From contig DKKK01000033.1 in the NCBI GenBank assembly GCA_002455215.1, forward strand, positions 4,323 through 11,415: a stretch of DNA of 7,093 bases. The letters are read 5' to 3'. Source of the DNA: Anaerolineales bacterium UBA6668. GTDB taxonomy: Bacteria; Chloroflexota; Anaerolineae; Anaerolineales; UBA6668. The position numbers and the translations under genes were made by a program. Shown here one piece after another: positions 1 to 5,253 of this stretch; the stretch's first letter is position 1, and every line of letters starts with the position of its first letter. A model generated the notes under the pieces. It searched no databases. It had not been told where the DNA came from and worked only from the letters and a program-made list of their open reading frames with translations.

Positions 1-66
1 TTTTTTGGGGCGGATGTGGGGGAAGACGGTGTGTTGGCAGGCAGTGCATGTGCTAAATATGTTTAG
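1..66 (+). CDS. Possible 3' end of an upstream gene (partial, uncertain)
   Basis: Frame 1 is open from the left edge to a TAG at 64-66, giving 21 residues ending in ...SACAKYV. The stretch is too short to recognise a family. The only support is that it ends in a stop and that the DNA becomes more AT-rich immediately afterwards, as expected for an intergenic region. Frame 2 is also open here, so the choice of frame is not secure. No terminator with a T tract is seen after it. It may equally be non-coding. Confidence 0.2.
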   Translation, partial: FFGADVGEDGVLAGSACAKYV

Positions 67-131
67 TACCCAAAATGACTTTCTTGTCTCATTCCTGCAT
101 TTTTGGTCAGGGACATGTGGGAATCAACATC

Positions 132-145
132 TGTATTCGACACGG
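132..145 (-). promoter_or_regulatory. Shared motif copy 1 (CCGTGTCGAATACA, inverted)
   Basis: Read on the minus strand this matches the motif CCGTGTCGAATATA at 13 of 14 positions. It lies about 140 bases before the start of the SRPBCC gene. Other copies are at 215-228 and 5121-5134, with degenerate ones at 199-213 and 5085-5101. It probably binds a transcription factor, but no known operator is recognised. Confidence 0.5.
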
Positions 146-188
146 ATGAAAATTGTGTTTTTTTCTTAATGAAGAAAGTACAACTCGG

Positions 189-210
189 TATTGGGCACGT
201 GTGCCGAATA
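189..210. promoter_or_regulatory. Imperfect palindrome containing CACGTG and a degenerate motif copy
   Basis: The left arm TATTgGGCAC (189-198) and right arm GTGCCgAATA (201-210) are complementary at all but one position pair, around a central GT. The right arm also reads GTGTGCCGAATATAA when extended to 199-213, a relaxed version of the shared motif. CACGTG lies at 196-201, seven bases before the possible -10 TATAAG at 209-214. The symmetry suits a dimeric repressor or activator site that overlaps the core promoter. Confidence 0.5.
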
Positions 211-214
211 TAAG

Positions 215-228
215 CCGTATCGAATATA
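215..228 (+). promoter_or_regulatory. Shared motif copy 3 (CCGTATCGAATATA)
   Basis: This matches the 14-base motif at 13 positions and lies directly after the 189-210 palindrome, about 55 bases before the ATG at 283. Its TATA end runs into TATACA, so it may overlap a -10 element. The match to the copy near fabF (5121-5134) is the main reason to call it a regulatory site. Confidence 0.5.
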
Positions 229-272
229 CATCTTGCATACTGGTTTCCGATTTCGGGGACTTTGATTATCTT

Positions 273-277
273 AGGAG
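273..277 (+). promoter_or_regulatory. Ribosome binding site that sets the start at 283
   Basis: AGGAG lies five bases before the ATG at 283. An in-frame TTG at 262 would extend the protein by seven residues but would place this Shine-Dalgarno sequence inside the coding region. The ATG at 283 is therefore preferred. Confidence 0.85.
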
Positions 278-282
278 AAAAA

Positions 283-1470
283 ATGGCAAAAAAAGCAGTC
301 AGTGAAGTAGTACTCGCACAACGCACCATCCCTGCCAGTCCGCAATTTATATTCGACTATTTTGTAAATAATCAAAATTTGCGCCATTGGCTATGTGACT
401 ATGCAATGGTAGAGCCACACGTCAATGGAAGGGTGATGCTCCGCTGGAATGAAGGCGGTGAAATTTACGGAAAGTTCAAAGAGTACAACCGCCCAAATCG
501 CATTGTCATTAGCTTACCCAAAGGCGCAATCGAAGTGGATTTGCTCGATACGGTGGACGGCACACGTATCACGGTACAACGCACCGGCGCAACCGACCCT
601 GACCGCACTTTGCGCGAGTGGAATGACGCGCTGGAAACACTCGCAACCATCTTAGACAGTGGCTTGGATCTACGCCGCCTGCGAAGCCCAATGCTGGGCT
701 TTTATGCCGAGCCTATCACCGCCGAAGCCGCCCGCAGTTCCGGCAAAGCCGACCAAGATGGGCTGGATTTGCAAATGATTTTTGCCGATTCGCCCGCCGC
801 CAATGCTGGGCTACAAGCCAATGATGTGCTGATTGCCGTAGATGGCAAGCGCCTGCACTCAATGGAAGACTTGGGTGCGGTACTGCGTGCTAAGGAAGCA
901 GGCGACTTGGTGCATTTACAATTTGTGCGCCATCTTGAAACACACGAAACTACCGCCATTTTGCAAGCCCGCACAGCGCCCCAAATCCCACCTAGCAAGG
1001 AAGCGCTGTATGCCAAAATCAAACATTTGAACGACGATTCGATGTGGCTACTGGCAGAAGCAGTGGATGGCATTAGCGAAGCACAAGCCCGCCACCAACC
1101 GGCTCCCAATGAGTGGTCGGTTAGCCAAGTGGTGGCACATCTGATTCTTACCGAATGGAATGAAAGCGACACCGCTGTCTTAATTGCACGGGGTGAAGCG
1201 CCTAACGAATCGTTCTGGGTGGGGCAAGACAGTTTGCGCCTACAATCGGTCATTGATGGAGCACGCAACTTGGATGGACTGTTACAAACCTTGCGCCAAG
1301 CCCATCGTGCCAAAGAAGCGCTTATTTTGCACGTTCCTGAGCAAATTTTGCAATATCGAGACCGCTGGGCTTCCTTCTGCTATGCAATTAGCGATGAAGT
1401 GGGGCACAATTCTATTCATTTAGACCAAATCCGTGCCTGTATTCGAATTGCCCAACGAGAAGTAGCATGA
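283..1470 (+). CDS. SRPBCC (AHSA1-like) - PDZ - DinB three-domain protein
   Basis: This 395-residue protein has no signal peptide and is probably cytosolic. Residues about 8-130 look like an AHSA1-type SRPBCC ligand-binding fold, including the family-typical end with W113, the ALETL helix and a DSGLDLR tail. Residues about 140-230 form a PDZ-like domain (GLDLQMIF, then SPAANAGLQANDVLIAVDGK, then a helix and LVHLQFVR). Residues about 240-392 look like a DinB/YfiT-type four-helix bundle. H286 in the VVAHL helix and H375/H379 in GHNSIHLDQ form the three-histidine metal site typical of that family. DinB-fold proteins include thiol-dependent transferases and hydrolases, while SRPBCC domains bind hydrophobic ligands; which substrate applies here cannot be said. 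Its stop overlaps the start of the lipoprotein gene, so the two are likely translated together. The fusion of these three domains is unusual. The domain calls are made by eye from motifs; the SRPBCC and DinB calls are firm and the PDZ call is good. Confidence 0.9.
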   Translation: MAKKAVSEVVLAQRTIPASPQFIFDYFVNNQNLRHWLCDYAMVEPHVNGRVMLRWNEGGEIYGKFKEYNRPNRIVISLPKGAIEVDLLDTVDGTRITVQRTGATDPDRTLREWNDALETLATILDSGLDLRRLRSPMLGFYAEPITAEAARSSGKADQDGLDLQMIFADSPAANAGLQANDVLIAVDGKRLHSMEDLGAVLRAKEAGDLVHLQFVRHLETHETTAILQARTAPQIPPSKEALYAKIKHLNDDSMWLLAEAVDGISEAQARHQPAPNEWSVSQVVAHLILTEWNESDTAVLIARGEAPNESFWVGQDSLRLQSVIDGARNLDGLLQTLRQAHRAKEALILHVPEQILQYRDRWASFCYAISDEVGHNSIHLDQIRACIRIAQREVA

Positions 1471-1991
1471 AATTTTTGCCAAAATTAAGCCCAGCCACAA
1501 TTGCTGGTTGGGTTTTCTTTGCTTGCCTGTTGGCAGGCTGTGCCAATACAGCGCCACTCCCCACCGCTAGCCCCACCCTTCCCGCGGTGGTTAGCCCTAC
1601 CACCGTCCCGCTACCGACCCTAGCGCTCCCCATACCTGCTTCGCTCACAGAATGCGGCGCAGAAGCGGCAATTACCCTGGCGCAATATCACGCCGATTGG
1701 GCAAGCGCAGTGGAACAAGTTGTGGGTGAATGCGGCAATGAAAGTTGTCGAGCGCAAGTGGGGGAGAGTGCCAGCCTGCAAGCGCGTTCTGCCTTGCAAG
1801 CCTATGCCGTACCCGCTTGCTTACAGCCCGCCCAACAAGCGGCAGTTGCGTTCTTCAGCGAACGCGAACTTGCCTACCAAGCCTTGCAACAAGGCGATAG
1901 CAATACCTTCACTGCACATCTGGCGCAAGGCGAGAGTCAACGCCAAACAATGGTAAGTGCCATCGAACAAGTGCTGGCGGGTGGGAACTAG
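1467..1991 (+). CDS. Small secreted lipoprotein of unknown function
   Basis: This 174-residue protein starts with a lipoprotein signal peptide: lysines at 2 and 6, a hydrophobic stretch about 10-23, and the lipobox LLAGC with lipidated C25. Residues about 28-58 are rich in Pro, Thr and Ser, as expected for a flexible tether. The rest (about 60-172) is mainly helical by composition, with many Ala, Gln and Glu. Four cysteines (C63, C89, C94, C118) could form two disulfides outside the membrane. No enzymatic motif is seen and the family is not recognised. The ATG overlaps the stop of the SRPBCC-PDZ-DinB gene by four bases (ATGA), which points to translational coupling and a shared transcript. 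The tether style is common in Chloroflexota lipoproteins. No terminator with a T tract follows. Confidence 0.85.
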   Translation: MKFLPKLSPATIAGWVFFACLLAGCANTAPLPTASPTLPAVVSPTTVPLPTLALPIPASLTECGAEAAITLAQYHADWASAVEQVVGECGNESCRAQVGESASLQARSALQAYAVPACLQPAQQAAVAFFSERELAYQALQQGDSNTFTAHLAQGESQRQTMVSAIEQVLAGGN

Positions 1992-2046
1992 ATTGTAGGA
2001 AACAGGGTTTAGCGAGTGGACGAGATAAATCCAACCGCCTGCAGGA
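1992..2046. other. Short convergent intergenic gap
   Basis: This gap of 55 bases lies between the convergent lipoprotein and RmlD-like genes. It contains CCTGCAGG (2038-2045), an 8-base palindrome. It also has a weak possible stem (GGGTTTA 2005-2011 with TAAATCC 2026-2032, including one G-U pair and a 14-base loop). Neither is followed by a T tract on either strand, so no intrinsic terminator can be supported. Transcripts from both sides may overlap or end by Rho. Confidence 0.5.
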
Positions 2047-2949
2047 TTAACCGTGCGCCGTCATCTGCCAATTGCTGTCTGTATGCAAGTGCCGCAATAC
2101 TTGCCCAATGGGTAGGATGGGCGTGCGAAGCAAGGCTGTCGCCGTGCGCAAGTCGAGCGTTAGGTCGGGGGGGCGTAATAAACCGCTCTCGGCAATGCTG
2201 GTAGAACGCAAAAATGCCCGCCAAGCCGGCTGAGCCAGCCCGTGCGCTTCCAACAAGTCCAACACTTGATTGCCATACACCCACCGGCTCAAGCGTTCTG
2301 CTCCGCACAGGTTGAGCGGTCCCACATAGTGTAAAGTGGCTAGTTCCAGCACTGCCAATGCCAGATTTTGCACCCAGATGGGGCAACGATACTCATCGCT
2401 GAATAAATTCACCACTTCGCCACGTTTTAGTCCGTTGAGAAGCCAACTGGTTTGGTGGTCTATCGGCTGATGAGAGAAGATAAGCGATGTCCGAGCGACT
2501 GCGGCAGTGGGACAGGTGGCAAATACCACTTGTTCGGCTTGATATTTTGCCTGCCCGTAGGGGTTGATGGGGTTGGCAAGGGCATCTTCGCTGTAAGGGG
2601 GCTGGTTACCGTCAAAAATCACATCCGTGCTGAGATGTATCAGGTGCGCTTGTAGCGCCTGACAAGCCTGCGCCACGTTGCTGGCAATGGGCGCAATCTC
2701 GTTCACTCGTTGGGTAACGGCGGCGCAATGAATCACCACTTGCGGGCGAACCTGCTGTAAAAATACCTGCTCAACCGCTTGGGTGGATAACAGATTGCAT
2801 TGTACGGCAGTGCCGGGCAAGTCGGCGGGCGGGGGGGTTTGCCCCCAAGTGTAGAATACCTGCCATAGGTCAGGCTTGGCACTGGCAAAGCGCACCAACC
2901 ATTGCCCTAGCAAACCTGCTCCACCGGTAATCAAAAGTGTTTTTGGCAT
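2047..2949 (-). CDS. RmlD-like sugar-nucleotide reductase (extended SDR family)
   Basis: This 300-residue protein belongs to the extended short-chain dehydrogenases and most resembles RmlD, the NADPH-dependent dTDP-4-dehydrorhamnose reductase of dTDP-L-rhamnose synthesis. The N-terminal TGGAGLLG (8-15) is the dinucleotide-binding GxxGxxG loop. VVIHCAA (71-77) ends a Rossmann strand. LSTDVIFDG (106-114) matches the RmlD signature around the catalytic Ser/Thr. Y131 and K135 in NPYGQAK are the catalytic Tyr-xxx-Lys pair. RPPDLTLD (259-266) resembles the C-terminal substrate-loop motif of RmlD. The length is normal for the family. The rest of the rhamnose pathway (rmlA, rmlB, rmlC) is not in the window, so another 4-keto-sugar reductase or a MAT2B-like protein is possible. 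It starts 11 bases after the rnc stop without a clear Shine-Dalgarno sequence and is probably coupled to rnc as the last gene of the fabF-rnc operon. Confidence 0.85.
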   Translation of the reverse strand: MPKTLLITGGAGLLGQWLVRFASAKPDLWQVFYTWGQTPPPADLPGTAVQCNLLSTQAVEQVFLQQVRPQVVIHCAAVTQRVNEIAPIASNVAQACQALQAHLIHLSTDVIFDGNQPPYSEDALANPINPYGQAKYQAEQVVFATCPTAAVARTSLIFSHQPIDHQTSWLLNGLKRGEVVNLFSDEYRCPIWVQNLALAVLELATLHYVGPLNLCGAERLSRWVYGNQVLDLLEAHGLAQPAWRAFLRSTSIAESGLLRPPDLTLDLRTATALLRTPILPIGQVLRHLHTDSNWQMTAHG

Positions 2950-2960
2950 GGCTTATGACT

Positions 2961-3689
2961 TTAACTGTTTTTTTCAAATGGTAACGATTCGTTTTCAGCC
3001 AGTTTGGCAAGGGCGGCGGCGGCGGCTTGTTGGGCGGCACGCTGTTTGCTAGTCCCCACTCCGGTGCCAAATGCGGCTGTACCCAAACGCACCTCCACCG
3101 TGAACTGCTTGGCATGGTCAGGTCCTTCAGCGTTCATGGTGTGGTACGTGGGGGTTAGATTAAACTGGGCTTGTGCTTTTTCTTGAAAAAGGCTTTTGTT
3201 ATCTACTTCACTGTTGTCGCTCAGTACCGACTGTAAGGGCGCTTCGAGTAAACGTAGGATGATTGCCCGTGTGGAAGCCAAATCGGAATCGAGATAAACG
3301 GCGCCTATCACGGCTTCCAATGTCGAGCACAGCACGCGATTGCGGTATTGCCCACCACTTTCCAGTTCGCCACGCCCCATTTGCAAGGAATCACCAAGCT
3401 TAAGCGCGTTGGCAATTTTTGCTAGTTGCTCGGTGTGTACCAAGGCGGCACGCAAGCGGGTCAGCCGTCCTTCATCCATCTGCGGGAAACGTTCAAATAG
3501 CCACGCCGCCACAACAAAGTGAAAGATGGCATCACCCAAAAATTCCAGCCGCTCATTGTCGGGGAGAGCGGCTGGAAGCGCGTCAGGGGGTAGTTCGTTC
3601 AATACCGAACGGTGGGTTAGTGCTTGGGCGAGTAGGTTGGCTGTACGAAATTCGTAGCCTAAATTTTGTTGAATCTCAAGCAGTGTCAT
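2961..3689 (-). CDS. rnc: Ribonuclease III
   Basis: This 242-residue endoribonuclease cleaves double-stranded RNA, including rRNA precursors, in the cytosol as a homodimer. The signature NERLEFLGD is at 45-53, with metal ligands E49 and D53 (E. coli E41 and D45). E73 in the MDEG stretch corresponds to E. coli E65, and E125 in STLEAVIGA to the essential E117. The position of E. coli D114 is Ser (S122), which is atypical. Residues about 165-232 form the double-stranded RNA-binding domain, with QFTVEV and the GTSKQRAAQQAAAAAL helix carrying the RNA-contacting Lys. The length is normal. Its ATG overlaps the fabF stop by one base (TAATG) and no good separate Shine-Dalgarno sequence is seen, so it is likely translated by coupling from fabF. 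A fabF-rnc order is also known in other bacteria, where acpP often precedes it; here acpP is absent. Confidence 0.96.
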   Translation of the reverse strand: MTLLEIQQNLGYEFRTANLLAQALTHRSVLNELPPDALPAALPDNERLEFLGDAIFHFVVAAWLFERFPQMDEGRLTRLRAALVHTEQLAKIANALKLGDSLQMGRGELESGGQYRNRVLCSTLEAVIGAVYLDSDLASTRAIILRLLEAPLQSVLSDNSEVDNKSLFQEKAQAQFNLTPTYHTMNAEGPDHAKQFTVEVRLGTAAFGTGVGTSKQRAAQQAAAAALAKLAENESLPFEKNS

Positions 3690-4921
3690 TAAATCTTTTT
3701 GAACGCCAACACCGCATTATGCCCACCAAAGCCGAAAGAATTGCTCAAAACAGCGCTAACTGGCAGTTGACGTGCCGTATTGGGTACATAATCTAAATCA
3801 CAATCGGGGTCGGGGGTTTGATAGTGGATGGTGGGTGGCACAACGCCTTCACGGATGGCAAGCACGCTCCAAATGGCTTCGAGTGCGCCAGTTGCACCCA
3901 TCATGTGCCCGGTCATCGATTTGGTGGAAGAAATGGGTACTTTGTAGGCGGTATCGCCTAGAGCGGCTTTCATCGCTTTGGTTTCGCTCTTGTCGTTGAG
4001 TCCGGTGGCAGTGCCGTGAGCATTGATGTAGCTGATATCTTCCGCATTTAGCCCGGCAGAAGCCATTGCTTTACGCACCGCCAAAGCCGCGCCCTTGCCT
4101 TCTTCGTGCGGGGCGGTGATGTGGAAAGCATCGCTGGTGGAGCCATAGCCCGCTAGTTCTGCCAGGATGTTTGCGCCGCGAGCGCGGGCGTGTTCGTACT
4201 CTTCCAATACCAAAATGCCACAGCCTTCGCCCATCACCAAGCCGGTGCGGTTCTTGTCAAAGGGAGCGGGAGTCATGCTGTAATCATCATTTTCGCGGCT
4301 CATTGCGCCCAAGCGGTCAAACGAGCCAACAGCGGTAGCGCAAATGGTGGCATCGCTACAACCTGCCAGCATGACATCACATTCGCCACTGCGAATCAGC
4401 CGCCAAGCTGTGCCAATGCTGTCACTGCCGGAGGCACAAGCCGATGCAACGGATAATGCGGGACCCGTAATGCCGTATTCCATGCTAATCATCCCGCTGG
4501 AGCCATTGGGCATCAGTTGGGGAATGACAAATGGGCTTACCCGGCGCGGTCCATTCTGGGCAATTTCGAGCACTGCGTTTTCAAAGGTAATCATACCCCC
4601 GATGGATGAACTGACAATGACGCCAATCCGCTCGCTATTGGCTTCCGTTACCACCAAGCCGGAACTTTGCATGGCTTCTTTGGCGGCGGCAATTGAAAAA
4701 TGCTCGAAGCGGTCTAGGCGGCGGGCAAAAGCCGGTTTCATAAAATTGCCCGGTTCAAAGTCCTTCACTTCGCAGGCGATCTTAACTAGATGATCTTTGG
4801 AGTCAAACAGGGTGATGGATGCAACACCGCTGACACCATTTACGCAATTTTGCCAAGATTCCGCGACTGATTTGCCCAAAGGGTTGACAGTACCCAACCC
4901 GGTAACAACTACGCGTCTCAT
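3689..4921 (-). CDS. fabF: Beta-ketoacyl-[acyl-carrier-protein] synthase II
   Basis: This 410-residue condensing enzyme of type II fatty acid synthesis joins malonyl-ACP to acyl-ACP to lengthen the chain by two carbons. The N-terminus MRRVVVTGLGTVNPLG is typical of FabF. The active-site C162 sits in SVASACASGSDSIG, H302 in NAHGTATGLND, K334 in SSTKSMTGH and H339 in the same segment, giving the Cys-His-His set plus the conserved Lys. The C-terminal NSFGFGGHNA (394-403) is intact. The loop after H302 reads TATG where TSTP or TGTP is usual. The frame is open for 59 more codons upstream, but the ATG at 4921 fits family length and has AGGAG at 4937-4933, 11 bases before it, a slightly long spacing. 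It is the first gene of a likely fabF-rnc-RmlD-like operon behind a long leader with several palindromes. No acpP, fabD or fabG lies nearby. Confidence 0.97.
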   Translation of the reverse strand: MRRVVVTGLGTVNPLGKSVAESWQNCVNGVSGVASITLFDSKDHLVKIACEVKDFEPGNFMKPAFARRLDRFEHFSIAAAKEAMQSSGLVVTEANSERIGVIVSSSIGGMITFENAVLEIAQNGPRRVSPFVIPQLMPNGSSGMISMEYGITGPALSVASACASGSDSIGTAWRLIRSGECDVMLAGCSDATICATAVGSFDRLGAMSRENDDYSMTPAPFDKNRTGLVMGEGCGILVLEEYEHARARGANILAELAGYGSTSDAFHITAPHEEGKGAALAVRKAMASAGLNAEDISYINAHGTATGLNDKSETKAMKAALGDTAYKVPISSTKSMTGHMMGATGALEAIWSVLAIREGVVPPTIHYQTPDPDCDLDYVPNTARQLPVSAVLSNSFGFGGHNAVLAFKKI

Positions 4922-4932
4922 AAAATCAATTT

Positions 4933-4937
4933 CTCCT
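4933..4937 (-). promoter_or_regulatory. Ribosome binding site of fabF
   Basis: On the minus strand AGGAG lies 11 bases before the ATG at 4921. It supports this start over the upstream in-frame extension, which would add 59 residues not found in FabF proteins. Confidence 0.7.
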
Positions 4938-5014
4938 ATAAAGAGTGCATATAAGTTACTTTCTACCAACAGGCATTGCTGTGGCGAAGCATTAAATTTT
5001 TTGTAGAAACCACG

Positions 5015-5031
5015 ATAATATCTGGCACGTG
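5015..5031 (-). promoter_or_regulatory. Candidate fabF core promoter with CACGTG next to the -10
   Basis: Read on the minus strand, CACGTG (5031-5026) is followed after five bases by TATTAT (5020-5015), one base off the -10 consensus. No good -35 hexamer is seen at the right spacing. The SRPBCC gene leader has the same order, with CACGTG at 196-201 followed seven bases later by TATAAG. A protein bound at CACGTG would lie between the -35 and -10 sites and would probably repress. This is inferred from the layout only. Confidence 0.35.
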
Positions 5032-5084
5032 CGAACAACACACTTTTTATTAAAGAAAAAGGCGCGGTTCTTTTTCGTGCTAAG

Positions 5085-5101
5085 TATATTTTCGACACAG
5101 G
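5085..5101 (-). promoter_or_regulatory. Shared motif copy 5 (degenerate, facing copy 4)
   Basis: Read on the minus strand this is CCTGTGTCGAAAATATA, the shared motif with one extra base near each end. TTCGACAC (5091-5098) is complementary to GTGTCGAA at 5123-5130, so copies 4 and 5 form an inverted pair about 24 bases apart. A TATACT hexamer (minus strand, 5088-5083) overlaps its end. Confidence 0.45.
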
Positions 5102-5120
5102 TTAGATTTTCGCTTTCCAG

Positions 5121-5134
5121 CCGTGTCGAATATA
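5121..5134 (+). promoter_or_regulatory. Shared motif copy 4 (CCGTGTCGAATATA)
   Basis: This copy serves as the reference sequence: copies 1 and 3, some 5 kb away, match it at 13 of 14 positions. It faces the degenerate copy at 5085-5101, giving an inverted arrangement typical of cooperative binding. It lies about 200 bases before the fabF start. Confidence 0.5.
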
Positions 5135-5151
5135 AAACCCACATTTTGTTC

Positions 5152-5175
5152 TTGTGTTACGCACGGGTAACACAA
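5152..5175. promoter_or_regulatory. Perfect inverted repeat TTGTGTTAC-N6-GTAACACAA
   Basis: The nine-base arms 5152-5160 and 5167-5175 are exactly complementary around a six-base centre. No T tract follows on either strand, so it does not look like an intrinsic terminator. A dimeric transcription factor site is the more likely reading. It lies between the end of the small membrane-protein gene and the shared-motif pair, so it could act on fabF. Confidence 0.5.
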
Positions 5176-5193
5176 AATTTGGCAGGTGTGCCA
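5174..5193 (-). terminator. Weak candidate terminator after the small membrane-protein gene
   Basis: On the minus strand TGGCA (5193-5189), a four-base loop and TGCCA (5184-5180) form a five-base stem followed by AATTTTG. The stem is short and the T run has only four bases. It lies about 60 bases after the stop at 5254. It could end that transcript but is weak. Confidence 0.25.
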
Positions 5194-5253
5194 GCAAACT
5201 TTATCCCAATACACCCACCCCACCTGATTAGATGCCAACCTTGCCGTTTTGTT

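Larger units (their letters stand above)
67..282 (+). promoter_or_regulatory. Leader/promoter region of the SRPBCC-lipoprotein unit
   Basis: This AT-rich stretch lies before the ATG at 283. It holds three copies of a motif that recurs upstream of fabF (132-145 inverted, 199-213 degenerate, 215-228). It also holds an imperfect palindrome at 189-210 with CACGTG inside it, and a T-run/A-run stretch at about 156-180 with TTTCTT and AAGAAA arms. TATAAG at 209-214 and TATACA at 225-230 are possible -10 hexamers. Neither has a convincing -35 TTGACA-like partner at 16-18 bases, so the promoter may be activator-dependent. The exact transcription start cannot be read from the sequence. Confidence 0.5.
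4922..5253 (-). promoter_or_regulatory. Long leader/regulatory region upstream of fabF
   Basis: These 332 bases between the small membrane-protein gene and fabF hold no supported gene. They contain a perfect inverted repeat (5152-5175), a facing pair of shared-motif copies (5121-5134 and 5085-5101), an A/T stem (GAAAAAG 5055-5061 with CTTTTTC 5070-5076), CACGTG at 5026-5031 and a -10-like TATTAT read on the minus strand at 5020-5015. A short stem at 5180-5193 lies nearer the previous gene. If transcription starts near 5010, the fabF transcript has a leader of roughly 90 bases. The order of motif, T/A-rich stretch, CACGTG and AT-rich hexamer matches the region upstream of the SRPBCC gene. Confidence 0.5.

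Noticed and set aside
59..169. 36-codon plus-strand reading frame in the leader
   Set aside because: There is no ribosome binding site or recognisable sequence, and it crosses motif copy 1.
63..329. Minus-strand open frame of 88 codons over the leader
   Set aside because: It has low-complexity, non-family composition and overlaps the shared motif copies, the ribosome binding site and the start of the SRPBCC gene.
702..1313. Minus-strand open frame of 203 codons inside the SRPBCC-PDZ-DinB gene
   Set aside because: It is antisense to three recognisable domains, and its Ser/Arg/Ala-rich composition is typical of a shadow frame.
2005..2032. Bidirectional terminator in the convergent gap
   Set aside because: The seven-pair stem contains a G-U pair, has a 14-base loop and lacks T tracts on both sides.
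4344..4793. Plus-strand open frame of 149 codons inside fabF
   Set aside because: It is antisense to the catalytic core of FabF, with no family features of its own.
5055..5076. Intrinsic terminator formed by GAAAAAG and CTTTTTC
   Set aside because: The stem is almost entirely A-T pairs with a GC-rich loop, the reverse of a good terminator, and no clean T run follows the stem.
4922..5098. N-terminal extension of FabF by 59 codons
   Set aside because: The family start MRRVVVTGLG is at 4921 with AGGAG before it. The extension has no FabF homology by eye and runs through the motif-rich regulatory region.
5180..5193. Sigma-54 promoter (TGGCAC followed by GC)
   Set aside because: The GG to GC spacing is about nine bases, not the required twelve.
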